The notes under the pieces: generated by a model
The model's database searches: none
What the model saw: the letters and a program-made list of their open reading frames with translations, nothing else
Told to the model about the DNA's origin: nothing
Translations under genes and position numbers: made by a program
Shown here: positions 35,821-43,948 of the stretch, piece by piece
How the letters are laid out: every line of letters starts with the position of its first letter
Numbering within the stretch: position 1 is the stretch's first letter
Assembly (NCBI RefSeq): GCF_042610375.1
Contig: NZ_JBGJZL010000002.1
Span: 424,811 to 488,810, forward strand
DNA: 64,000 nt
Direction of reading: 5' to 3'
From: CTSoil-075 sp042610375
GTDB taxonomy: Bacteria; Bacillota; Negativicutes; DSM-13327

Positions 35821-37520
35821 TTTGCCACCCCCTTGTAATACTGGGAATCCATAATTTCTTGGTAAACAGAGTTTGAAAGGCTTAACTGCTCATGAGCACC
35901 AAACCCAGCAATTTTGCCCTTATCTAGAACAACAATCACATCCGCATTTATAACGGTACTGATTCTTTGGGCCACAATAAGGGTAATCGCATCTTTCAAT
36001 TTTGCTTTTATAGCTGTGCGGACTTGTACATCCGTCTTAAAATCCAGTGCAGAAAAAGAGTCATCAAAGATATAAATTTGGGCATCTTTCAGTAGTGCTC
36101 TGGCAATACAAAGCCGTTGTTTTTGACCACCGGAAAAGTTACTGCCGTTTTTTTCTACAACTTGGTCAAGGCTTGTAATAAATTCTGCAGCAGATGCTAT
36201 GGTAAGTGCCGCCCATATTTCATCATCCGTAGCATTCTGTTTGCTAAGCAGCATATTGTCTCTGACAGTCCCCATAAACAATATGGATTTTTGCGCTGCC
36301 ATACTCACTACTTCATGAAGCTTACTTTGATGTAATGCACGAATATCTGTGCCGCCAATTGTAATACGCCCTTTTTCCACATCGTAAAGCCGCCCAATCA
36401 GATTGACCATAGAGGATTTACCGTCACCGATGCTGCCGATAATGGCAAGAGTTTGGCCTTCCTTCACTGCTAGGCTGATATTTTCCAGGGTTTTCTGTTC
36501 CGCACCTGGATAGGAAAAATCCACCTGTTCAAAGCAAAGTGCTCCCTTATCTGGCTCTGACGAGTTTTGGGGATCTTTAATATATAAGGGCATACTCAGC
36601 ACCTCATTGATTCTAACCGCCGAAATTTGACCGCGAGAGATTGCTAAAATAACGTTAGCAAGCATCCCAAATCCCATTAAAATTTGCACAGCATAGCCAA
36701 TGGCGCCCATAATCGAACCAATCTCCATCGTACCTGCTGCCACAGCTTTGCTGCCAATCCACACAACACCGATGGTAGACAAGCTGATTAGCAGAATAAT
36801 TAAGGGGAAAAAGAGGCTCATGATGGTACTCGCTCGCATCGCCGTCTTTGTATATTCCTCGTTTGCGGTTTTATATTTTTTATACTCTTTATCCTCACTG
36901 CTATAAGCACGAATTACTTTTACTCCGGTAAGTCCTTCCCGAAAAAGCATATTTAATGTGTCTAACAACTGCTGCATTCTCGCATATAATGGACTGGAAA
37001 AACGATAGACAGCAAAGGCTGCAGCCGCTAAAAATGGAACGGTAGTCAAATAGATGAGTGCTAGTTTAGGGCTAAGCAGAGCCGTCATCACAATGCCGCC
37101 AACAAGCATGGAAAGAGAAAGAAGGATAAATTTAAGCCCCATTTCTACCAGATTTTGCACTTGCATGACATCATTGGTATTCCGGGTCATAAGGGTGGAA
37201 GCGCCAAACTGATCAAACTCATATTTGGAAAAGGAAAGTACTTTTCGATACATTGCACTTCGCAGCTCGCCCCCTAGCTTATAGGATACCTGTGAAAAAA
37301 TAAGGACATTGCCCAGTGCTCCCAACAAACTGCAAAAAGATAAAGCCATCATAGAAATTCCTTTTGACCAAATATAGGAAACGTTCCCCGTCATCACGCC
37401 CTTATTGATAATATCTGCCGTAACATAGGGCAAATAGAGGGAGCCGCCAATCTGCACTAGCAAACAAGCAATGGCTGCTATGACCAGAGTCGGTGACAAT
37501 TTTTTAATGATAGTAAACAT
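35817..37520 (-). CDS. Heterodimeric ABC exporter, degenerate half (permease-ATPase fusion)
   Basis: 567 residues. Membrane domain of six helices (about 10-310), then an ATPase domain with Walker A GSIGDGKSS, consensus-like signature FSGGQKQR, Walker B IYIFDDSFSALD with Asp in place of the catalytic Glu, and VAQRIST with Gln in place of the H-loop His. These changes disable hydrolysis at one composite site, as in asymmetric exporters. ATG 37520 has AGGAGG 8 nt upstream; ATG 37526 is too close to it. It begins 18 nt after the phosphotransferase stop codon and overlaps the next gene by 4 nt. Confidence 0.93.
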   Translation of the reverse strand: MFTIIKKLSPTLVIAAIACLLVQIGGSLYLPYVTADIINKGVMTGNVSYIWSKGISMMALSFCSLLGALGNVLIFSQVSYKLGGELRSAMYRKVLSFSKYEFDQFGASTLMTRNTNDVMQVQNLVEMGLKFILLSLSMLVGGIVMTALLSPKLALIYLTTVPFLAAAAFAVYRFSSPLYARMQQLLDTLNMLFREGLTGVKVIRAYSSEDKEYKKYKTANEEYTKTAMRASTIMSLFFPLIILLISLSTIGVVWIGSKAVAAGTMEIGSIMGAIGYAVQILMGFGMLANVILAISRGQISAVRINEVLSMPLYIKDPQNSSEPDKGALCFEQVDFSYPGAEQKTLENISLAVKEGQTLAIIGSIGDGKSSMVNLIGRLYDVEKGRITIGGTDIRALHQSKLHEVVSMAAQKSILFMGTVRDNMLLSKQNATDDEIWAALTIASAAEFITSLDQVVEKNGSNFSGGQKQRLCIARALLKDAQIYIFDDSFSALDFKTDVQVRTAIKAKLKDAITLIVAQRISTVINADVIVVLDKGKIAGFGAHEQLSLSNSVYQEIMDSQYYKGVAK

Positions 37521-37538
37521 GATCATAACCTCCTCTAC

Positions 37539-40067
37539 TTACGATAACAGCAGCGTTAGTATGCCCTTTGTACCATCTACACGTATTTTTTGCCCATCTT
37601 TTAGCTCGCTGGTCACGCCGGCAACCGCTACGACAGCAGGTATTCCGTATTCTCTGGCAACGATTGCCGCATGAGAAGTCGGGCTTCCGATTTGTGTAAC
37701 TACGGCAGAAGCTATTTTAAAAAGCGGTGTCCATATGGGGGTAGTTACGGTAGATACCAAAATATCTCCCCTTTTAAGCTTCGTGAATTCATGGGAACCC
37801 TTTACGATGCATACCTTGCCTTCATAGACACCGCTGCTTGCCGAAATTCCTGCTAGTGTCCTAAATCCTCCTTGCTTTCCTACACTTTCTTTTTTATCTT
37901 CTGTAAAAGCTGCAATAGAACCAGTTGCTACCATCCAGTGCACTCCTTTTTCATGGGCGGCGCAAACCTTGGCAAAACCCTGCTTGCGTTTTTGAATCTT
38001 TGCTGTTATGTCTAGCTTACCTGCGGCCACAAGACTAAGTTCCTCACGAAAGATATGAAACACATCTTCCGGTTCGCTAATCATGTTCTTTTCAGCCAGA
38101 AGGCTGCCTAGCTTTACTATCATTCTGCGTATGCAGGCTGTGAGCTTTTCCACCATAAAGGCGCTTTCTTCCCTGATGATGATATCCTGTCTGATTTTAT
38201 GCAGCAATTTTTCGAAGGTCTGATATTGGCTAGGCATAAGTTCTTTTTCTACTTGCTTTTTACCAGCTTCATATTCCTCCTGTTGCTTTTTATCATTCTC
38301 CTCCCCACTTTGCAACGTGGTACTGCCAAGCAGTGCATCAATCAAGTTATGAATCACTTCCGGCCTTTCCCGCCATGTGAGAACTCCCAGCATAGGAACC
38401 CCACCAACAGAAGGACGGTCACCGTATTCGTCTAGAAAGTGACGGAATGCTGCTGCAAACTCTTCATTATGTTTTCCATGTACAGCAGCCTTTGCGACTT
38501 GCACCAATGCGTTATTTTGCAGAGCTGTTTTAAACGGCAGAGCTCTGAGAAGACGTTCTTTGATTGTCCTTTGACTATCATTGCCTACCGCTTGGTTAAT
38601 GAGATTATTCAGCTCATCTTCTGCCGGATCACCAGGTTTGGCAATGACGGCCATTCTTTTATAAAAGAAATTGCCAAATTGATCTATCCCTTGCTGGATA
38701 CGTTTTGCCAGCTTTTCTGCATGGTCTATGCTGTTTTGTGCCTCTTCCATCTCTTTTAGCCATGTATTCATTTCTTGCAAAAGAGGCTGCCATAATTCAT
38801 TAGCATCCTTAAGATAACTGTTATTAAAAATAGTTGATTTTTTTCCTGGCATAATTAGAAACGGCTTTATTTGACTGAAATCAACTGCGATGCAGCCGCT
38901 TTCTCTTTCTATACATTGGATAGGATCATTGGCTTCCTCTACGCCACGAACTGGCCTATAACGCTCCTTTAAACATGCAAAATCCAGTGCCTTCATGGGT
39001 TCTGTAAAACGCGTCATGCAAGCTTGCAAGATAGGTGCGTTTTTTTCACCCTGATAAAGAATGTTATCCTCAGGCCCCATTAGATTGAATTCATCTTGAT
39101 CAGATTTCATGGTAGTAATCGGCCTTGCCTGCAGCAAATATACATTTCCCTTTGCATATGCCCACTCAGTATCCTGGGGTTGTCCATAATGCTGTTCTAC
39201 AAAGACTCCCAGAGCTGCTAATTGCTTGAGTGCACTACTGTCAAGGCAATATTCTTTTTGCTTAGCTAGAGGAACCTGCTGAGACATTGTCCCTTCTGCC
39301 GTCAAGATAATTTTCTGCTCTTTTGAACCAAGAAGCTGGGCTTTGATCTGACCGCCTTTTGTTATGATAAAGGTATCCGGCGTTATCAAACCGCTGACCA
39401 CTGTTTCCCCAAGACCATATCCGGCGCTGATGAGTATTTCATTACGATTTTCGATTACAGGATTGGCGGTAAACATGACGCCTGCCACTTCAGCATCAAT
39501 CATGGCCTGAACCACAACCGCAAGGTCCACGTTTAGATAATCAAAGTCCATGTTTAACCGATAGGTTATTGCTTGGGGCGTCCAAAGGCTGATCCAGCAT
39601 TTTTTCATATGCGCTAAAACAGCCTCCTTTCCCAAAATCCCCAAAAAAGTTTCATGCTGCCCGGCAAAGGAGGCCGATGGCAAATCCTCCGCTGTAGCGC
39701 TGGAACGTACTGCAACGAATAGTTCGCGATCAGATTCTATTGTCTTTGCTAATTCTTCAAAAGCTCCCCCTACTTCTGCCTGCACCTGAGTCGGTATGGG
39801 AGTTTTTTCAATCCATGAAGAAATCTCTTTACTAGCCTTCTCGATTGCCACAATATCTGCGTGGGTAAGATTTTTCAGTTTTGCTGCTATACGCTGCTCA
39901 AGGCCTGCTCCTTTCATAAGGGCACGATAAGCACCCGTAGTAACAACAAAACCTGGTGGAACGGGAAAGCCTGCATGAGTTAACTCACCAAGGTTTGCCC
40001 CCTTACCTCCTGCCTCTGATAAGGAATCTCTATTTAGTTCACGTAAATTTTTTATATAATAATACAT
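37539..40067 (-). CDS. Rifampicin-phosphotransferase/PEP-synthase-like dikinase
   Basis: 842 residues. N-terminal ATP-grasp domain (about 1-320) with GGKGANLGEL, RSSATAEDLPSASFAGQHET and VYLLQARPITT; a middle region of about 430 residues; and a C-terminal swivelling domain with the phospho-histidine in GSPTSHAAIVAREYGIPAVV (His799). The histidine domain is last and there is no C-terminal PEP-binding barrel, which differs from true PEP synthase (where the barrel follows) and matches rifampicin phosphotransferase (Rph) order: ATP domain, substrate domain, His domain. Rph transfers the beta-phosphate of ATP to rifamycins and inactivates them. Here the operon continues with a heterodimeric exporter, supporting a defence role. 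The middle region may bind another compound, so rifampicin itself is unproved. AAGGAG precedes the ATG. Confidence 0.85.
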   Translation of the reverse strand: MYYYIKNLRELNRDSLSEAGGKGANLGELTHAGFPVPPGFVVTTGAYRALMKGAGLEQRIAAKLKNLTHADIVAIEKASKEISSWIEKTPIPTQVQAEVGGAFEELAKTIESDRELFVAVRSSATAEDLPSASFAGQHETFLGILGKEAVLAHMKKCWISLWTPQAITYRLNMDFDYLNVDLAVVVQAMIDAEVAGVMFTANPVIENRNEILISAGYGLGETVVSGLITPDTFIITKGGQIKAQLLGSKEQKIILTAEGTMSQQVPLAKQKEYCLDSSALKQLAALGVFVEQHYGQPQDTEWAYAKGNVYLLQARPITTMKSDQDEFNLMGPEDNILYQGEKNAPILQACMTRFTEPMKALDFACLKERYRPVRGVEEANDPIQCIERESGCIAVDFSQIKPFLIMPGKKSTIFNNSYLKDANELWQPLLQEMNTWLKEMEEAQNSIDHAEKLAKRIQQGIDQFGNFFYKRMAVIAKPGDPAEDELNNLINQAVGNDSQRTIKERLLRALPFKTALQNNALVQVAKAAVHGKHNEEFAAAFRHFLDEYGDRPSVGGVPMLGVLTWRERPEVIHNLIDALLGSTTLQSGEENDKKQQEEYEAGKKQVEKELMPSQYQTFEKLLHKIRQDIIIREESAFMVEKLTACIRRMIVKLGSLLAEKNMISEPEDVFHIFREELSLVAAGKLDITAKIQKRKQGFAKVCAAHEKGVHWMVATGSIAAFTEDKKESVGKQGGFRTLAGISASSGVYEGKVCIVKGSHEFTKLKRGDILVSTVTTPIWTPLFKIASAVVTQIGSPTSHAAIVAREYGIPAVVAVAGVTSELKDGQKIRVDGTKGILTLLLS

Positions 40068-40125
40068 AGTTATCTACTCCTTCAACTCTTCGCTTTCATA
40101 CACTTTGAAAATTGTTGTTAGAAGT

Positions 40126-40179
40126 ATCATAAACCGGCAAGATAAACACAAGTTAAATAGAATGTAAACCCAGTGTAAA
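40126..40179 (-). promoter_or_regulatory. Response-regulator hexamer array and -10 box before the phosphotransferase operon
   Basis: Minus strand TTTACA-N5-TTTACA-N5-TTTAAC-N5-TTTATC: four hexamers (40174-40179, 40163-40168, 40152-40157, 40141-40146) at exact 11-bp spacing, then TATGAT at 40126-40131 as a -10 box. No recognisable -35 box is at the right distance, which fits activator-dependent transcription by an OmpR-type dimer. The regulator gene just upstream (41305-41982) is the first candidate; PhoP is the alternative, since PhoP boxes look alike. Confidence 0.75.
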
Positions 40180-40183
40180 CAAA

Positions 40184-40220
40184 GAAAAAAACACCATAAA
40201 TGTTTTTACATTCATGGTGT
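40184..40220 (-). terminator. Terminator after the two-component operon
   Basis: Stem ACACCAT-x2-ATG/CAT-x2-ATGGTGT with a two-base internal mismatch; the minus strand continues TTTTTTTC. It separates the kinase gene from the phosphotransferase operon, which must therefore use its own promoter. Confidence 0.82.
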
Positions 40221-40246
40221 CATGCTGCATTTTTTTGATTTTTACT

Positions 40247-41308
40247 TTATTTTTCTGGATGGAGCAGCGTAATGGTAAATTCCGTCCCCTCACCTAGTGT
40301 ACTATTAAGGGTTATCTGCCCTCTATGTATATCCACTATTTTTTTTACCAAAGATAGTCCCAGGCCGTTGCCGCCAAGTGAACGATCCCGCGCTGTATCC
40401 ACTTTGAAAAATCTCTCGAATAGATGGATCTGGTCTGCCTTTGCAATACCAATGCCGCTGTCAGCAATTACGCAGCATATCCCATTTTCTTTTTCTGTCA
40501 GCCTAATGCTGATACTGCCAAGCTGCGGAGTAAACTTAATGGCATTGTGAAGCAGATTTATCCACACCTGCATAAGAAGTTCTTCATTGCCCACAAACAC
40601 CAGTTTTTGCAGCGAAAGATCAAGATTTATGTTCTTCTCCAGCCACTGAGGTTCTAGCATAAGTACAACGCCTTCAATTTGCTTGTCTAGCCTGAATTCC
40701 TGAGCAGTAAAGGAGGTATGTTCGGCTTGTAAGGATGATAGTTTCAGCAGATTATCACTTAGTTTAGATAATCGTTTACTTTCGGTTTCAATAATATCTA
40801 AATAATGCCTTCGCTCTTCAGCACTAAGTGTCTCACTTTTTAACAGCGCAGCGAAACCACTGATGGAAGTGAGGGGTGATTGTATCTCATGGGATACATT
40901 GGAGATAAAGTCCTGTCGTAATTTTTCCATAGAGCTAAGTTCTTTCGCCATTTGATTTACAGTTTCAGCCATGTTTTGAAAATCATCTCTTGCCATGATA
41001 AAACGGTTGACCGGAATGACCACATCAAAATTACCTTGCGCAATTTTATTCAATGCATCGGTTACTAATGTGAAAATATCCTCCATCTTGGCATGAAGCC
41101 TTCGATGGATTATTCTAACACTACAGATAAAAACAAGCAGACCAAGTAACACAGATATAGCGTAAACCCATAGTGCACCGGGGCGATTGATAAAGGAAAA
41201 GAGCCATTCGGCTAACCAATAGCCAATAATAAGAGAAAGAATATAAAGGCCAGGCGTTGCGCCCGCAACGATATAAAAGTTCAAGCGCCTCCGAGTTTCC
41301 GCCTTCAT
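40247..41308 (-). CDS. Membrane sensor histidine kinase next to the phosphotransferase operon
   Basis: 353 residues. Two closely spaced transmembrane helices (about 13-33 and 43-65) with only a few residues outside the membrane, a HAMP domain (about 66-118), HisKA with NVSHEIQSPLTSI (His about 140) and HATPase with LLHNAIKFTP and GGNGLGLSLVKKIV. The tiny outer loop is like intramembrane-sensing kinases (BceS type), which often read antibiotics or the state of a transporter; this is inference. It overlaps the regulator gene by 4 nt. Confidence 0.93.
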   Translation of the reverse strand: MKAETRRRLNFYIVAGATPGLYILSLIIGYWLAEWLFSFINRPGALWVYAISVLLGLLVFICSVRIIHRRLHAKMEDIFTLVTDALNKIAQGNFDVVIPVNRFIMARDDFQNMAETVNQMAKELSSMEKLRQDFISNVSHEIQSPLTSISGFAALLKSETLSAEERRHYLDIIETESKRLSKLSDNLLKLSSLQAEHTSFTAQEFRLDKQIEGVVLMLEPQWLEKNINLDLSLQKLVFVGNEELLMQVWINLLHNAIKFTPQLGSISIRLTEKENGICCVIADSGIGIAKADQIHLFERFFKVDTARDRSLGGNGLGLSLVKKIVDIHRGQITLNSTLGEGTEFTITLLHPEK

Positions 41309-41982
41309 GGCAACACCTCTAAGCGATACCCCAGTCCTCGCACCGTTGTGATTTTAACATGATATTGTTCTGAGGGAAAACGCTCACGCAGTCGATTCAC
41401 ATGAACATCCAGCGTCCGTTCGTTTCCCTCAAAATCATATCCCCAGATATCCTCTAAGAGCTGATTTCTTGAAAATGTTTTACCCGGAGTGCTCCCCAGT
41501 TTAAAGAGCAGTTCAAACTCCTTCATCGGAATGTCCATCTTCTCCCCATCGGTAAAGACGGTGTAACTATTTCTATCAATGGTTAATGTCCCGACTTGAA
41601 CACTTTGCGTTGCGACAATGTTATAGCGCCGGAGCAAAGCCCTCACTCGTAAGATCAGTTCAGGAACCTCGAAGGGTTTTGTAAGATAATCATCAATTCC
41701 TTGTTCAAATCCTTTGACCTTTGCACTCAGTTCTCCTTTGGCAGTCAGCATTAGAATCGGTATATCCTTATGATATTGACGAATACTATGGCATAGCTCA
41801 AAGCCATCCATATTGGGCATCATAATATCAATAATACATAAGTCAGGAATTTTTTCTCCGAATTTTCGGAGGGCATCACGGCCATCTGCTGCCTCAGAAA
41901 TGATAAACCCTTCATTTTTTAATACTGCACATACAAGTTCACGAATGTAAACATCGTCATCAACAACCATTATGCTGCCCAT
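41305..41982 (-). CDS. OmpR-family response regulator next to the phosphotransferase operon
   Basis: 225 residues: receiver domain with acidic VVDDDVY, phospho-acceptor Asp in CIIDIMMPNMDG and Lys in LTKPFEVPE, then a winged-helix domain with LDVHVNRLRERF and RGLGYRLE. ATG 41982 is chosen because AGAGGTGG lies about 8 nt upstream; the frame to 41994 begins with a GTG inside that site. Forms an operon with the kinase. The hexamer array at 40141-40179 is its most obvious binding site. Confidence 0.93.
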   Translation of the reverse strand: MGSIMVVDDDVYIRELVCAVLKNEGFIISEAADGRDALRKFGEKIPDLCIIDIMMPNMDGFELCHSIRQYHKDIPILMLTAKGELSAKVKGFEQGIDDYLTKPFEVPELILRVRALLRRYNIVATQSVQVGTLTIDRNSYTVFTDGEKMDIPMKEFELLFKLGSTPGKTFSRNQLLEDIWGYDFEGNERTLDVHVNRLRERFPSEQYHVKITTVRGLGYRLEVLP

Positions 41983-42100
41983 TAAGACCACCACCTCTTA
42001 CAAGTCGTTCTCTTTTCTACTCATTAATCGCATAACCTTAGGCCTTTTCTATAGACTATGAGCATGTTACTTTGCACGATTCTGGCATATCCATCAAAAC

Positions 42101-42144
42101 AAAAACGACTCACATCTTAATCATACAAGAGCTGAGTCGTTTTT
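42101..42144 (-). terminator. Terminator after the 187-residue TPR-like gene
   Basis: Stem AAAAACGACTCA/TGAGTCGTTTTT (42101-42112, 42133-42144), loop 20 nt, with T run in both directions. The dispersed repeat at 42145-42184 starts at the next base. Confidence 0.75.
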
Positions 42145-42184
42145 CGCCATTATAAATGATACGGTTCTCCGTAACGGGTCAACC
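42145..42184. repeat. Dispersed repeat, copy A
   Basis: About 40 bp with core ATAAATGATACGGTTCT(C)CGTAACGGGTCAA. Copies B (52839-52917) and C (60743-60821) share the core. This copy and copy C both begin at the base after a terminator T run (TTTTTCGC). Related to remnants of mobile elements by location only; no function assigned. Confidence 0.65.
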
Positions 42185-42237
42185 TTAAGACGTCCCCATG
42201 TCACCTTTTAAATTTTCAGAACCCTGTCATAATTGAG

Positions 42238-42801
42238 TTACCTGTCCCTAATATATTTTACGAACTCTTCTAATAGAGATACAACAAATTTGCCTAACCT
42301 TTGGTCTTTGTCTACCAGATAGCATTGCAAAAACCAACGACCAATCTTTATAGCTTCCTCGTTTAAGTTTTTTTCATATTGCTCTCGGTTAAAAGGATAT
42401 TTAAATGTGGTTACTTCTTCACTATTTTTATAATACGGGTCGATCGTTTGCCGATAATAAATTACATGATTATTCGCATTCTTAAGAATTTCAAATTTAA
42501 ATTGTTCTGAAAGTATTTCTTTAATAGCTGGTATCTCAGCCAATGCGAAGCCAAAATGTCTATATAGATCAGGTTGAATACTTTGAAGAGATTCTTCTCC
42601 TTTAAATACTGGCATAAAGCAGATTAGATAGCTTGCAGCCGACAATTTATAGTTACCCATTATATAAAGTAAATCTCCAAAACCATACAATATATCGGGG
42701 TCTTCCTTAAAAGCTGCTATTGCTTTAATATAAAGGCTATGAGCGCCGTTGTAATCGCCCTCACGTTTTTTGGCGGCTGCTTCAAGTGCTATTATCGACA
42801 T
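42238..42801 (-). CDS. TPR-like protein, function unknown
   Basis: 187 residues. The first half has two helix pairs with tetratricopeptide character (ALEAAAKKREGDYNGAHSLY and DPDILYGFGDLLYIMGNYKL). The second half is helical and charged with no signature I recognise. No signal peptide; probably cytoplasmic and a protein-binding adaptor. ATG 42801 has GGAGG 6-7 nt upstream; the frame from 42822 has none. Monocistronic. Confidence 0.68.
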   Translation of the reverse strand: MSIIALEAAAKKREGDYNGAHSLYIKAIAAFKEDPDILYGFGDLLYIMGNYKLSAASYLICFMPVFKGEESLQSIQPDLYRHFGFALAEIPAIKEILSEQFKFEILKNANNHVIYYRQTIDPYYKNSEEVTTFKYPFNREQYEKNLNEEAIKIGRWFLQCYLVDKDQRLGKFVVSLLEEFVKYIRDR

Positions 42802-42985
42802 ATTTAATCCTCCATAACTCAATTTTTAATAATTTAAAATGCCATCATTCGCTTTACCTACCTATCCAGGGCAGAATCTAGAAAATTCAGTAAAATGACC
42901 TTGCTTTTATTATATATAGTATACAATAGGCCTTAAAAATACACTACTCATACTTTTTTGGGGACGGGGTTATTGACATCAATTC

Positions 42986-43136
42986 TTAAGCCTTTAAAAT
43001 AATTCCTCTGTTAATACCTGTAATTCTTTCAATTTGACGGATTGATAAATTATACTTATCTTTTATCATTATCTATATCTAAACATGAATTCCGCTTTCA
43101 CTTTTCTCTCTTGCACTTCGCGGCATTACATTATAC
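42986..43136 (-). pseudogene. REP-associated tyrosine transposase remnant (internal deletion)
   Basis: The start is well kept: GGAGG, ATG at 43136, then MPRSAREKSESGIHV, the standard N terminus of TnpA_REP proteins, ending at a TAG. After a few bases a second frame gives DKYNLSIRQIERITGINRG and a stop at 42986, the standard C terminus. Roughly 200 residues with the catalytic HUH and Tyr motifs are missing, so the element cannot move by itself. Confidence 0.75.
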
Positions 43137-43201
43137 CTCCACTTTGTCTTAGTAATTTTATTTTACTAAAAAGTGGATAATTTAATACAGTCTTTATATA
43201 A

Positions 43202-43249
43202 AAAAAGTACAAATTTTAGCATTTATAGTAATGCCAATTTGCACCTTTT
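43202..43249 (-). terminator. Terminator after the acetyltransferase gene
   Basis: Interrupted stem with AAAAGGTGCAAATT / AATTTGTACTTTT pairing and an inner GCATT/AATGC; the minus strand ends in seven T. It lies about 93 nt past the gene's stop. Confidence 0.65.
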
Positions 43250-43341
43250 CATTATTCATCATTATATGTACAAAATATATGTTGTCGATAACCCCGTTCC
43301 TGTGGCACATTACAAAATAAGGGTTACGCTTTAACTAGTTA

Positions 43342-43620
43342 TTATTGATGTAATACGTCCTTATATTCACTATTTTTCATCATTTCCGCCTTAGCAAACG
43401 GACAAAGTGGAACTATCTTTTTATTTTCTGTTCTGGCCCAGTCAACAACCTTTTGCAGCAACTGCCTGCCAACATTTTGACCTCTAAGTTCATCTGATAC
43501 AAAAGTATGGTCAATAATAATGATATCTTTATCTGAAGAAGTGAATACCATCTCTGCCAACGGTTCTACTTTTGAATCCCCAACATAGAAACTTTTACTG
43601 CCCTGATTAATAGTAATCAA
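43342..43620 (-). CDS. Small GNAT-family N-acetyltransferase (YjdJ/NATD1 type)
   Basis: 92 residues, the size of the minimal GNAT fold. The acetyl-CoA pyrophosphate loop reads LRGQNVGRQLL (R/Q-x-x-G-x-G/A form), followed by VVDWARTENKKIVPLCPFAKAEM, a hallmark of the COG2388 group. The acceptor substrate is unknown. Start is a TTG at 43620 with GGAGGAGA about 8 nt upstream. Confidence 0.85.
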   Translation of the reverse strand: MITINQGSKSFYVGDSKVEPLAEMVFTSSDKDIIIIDHTFVSDELRGQNVGRQLLQKVVDWARTENKKIVPLCPFAKAEMMKNSEYKDVLHQ

Positions 43621-43834
43621 ACTACGTTCTCCTCCTCATACTCTTGTATTGCTCAAACCCAAAGAATTCTTTGAAATCAACTATTTATTTTTCTATTCTG
43701 TTTTTAATTTCTTATAACAGCGAAACATATTAATAACATATATCTTCTAAGTCTTAAAAGAACAAGAAAACTTTTCATGTGATTACACTTGATGAGCAGG
43801 TTCTTCTTTATCAGGACGGTCGAAAAAAGACGGC

Positions 43835-43939
43835 TTAGAAGATCATTAAAATCATATAATCATCCATTCCGGCTTTCAGGCACTTTTCTTTATCTCCTGC
43901 CATTGCATAGGCGGTCATAGCTACAATCGTCGTATGTTT
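43835..43939 (-). pseudogene. Vestigial receiver (REC) domain after the kinase at 43949
   Basis: Immediately after the kinase stop and one further TAG, the frame that contains that stop reads KHTTIVAMTAYAMAGDKEK, CLKAGMDDYM and then a stop. This is the alpha4-beta5 part of a receiver domain (compare IIAMTAYALKGDREKCLEAG in the kinase at 28001). The first two thirds of the domain are gone. It shows the kinase was once a REC-PAS-PAS-HK-REC hybrid. Confidence 0.8.
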
Positions 43940-43948
43940 CTAGTCCAT

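Larger units (their letters stand above)
42960..43300 (-). mobile_element. Decayed REP-associated transposon (REP-type ends around a TnpA remnant)
   Basis: Outer ends GGGGACGGGGTTAT (42960-42973) and ATAACCCCGTTCC (43288-43300) are near-perfect inverted copies of each other and enclose the transposase remnant at 42986-43136. CCCCGTCCCC-type ends are usual for REP-associated tyrosine transposase units. The right end may overlap the terminator of the acetyltransferase gene. Confidence 0.6.

Noticed and set aside
37539..40067. Calling the dikinase phosphoenolpyruvate synthase (ppsA)
   Set aside because: The His domain is at the C terminus and no PEP-binding barrel follows it; order fits Rph better.
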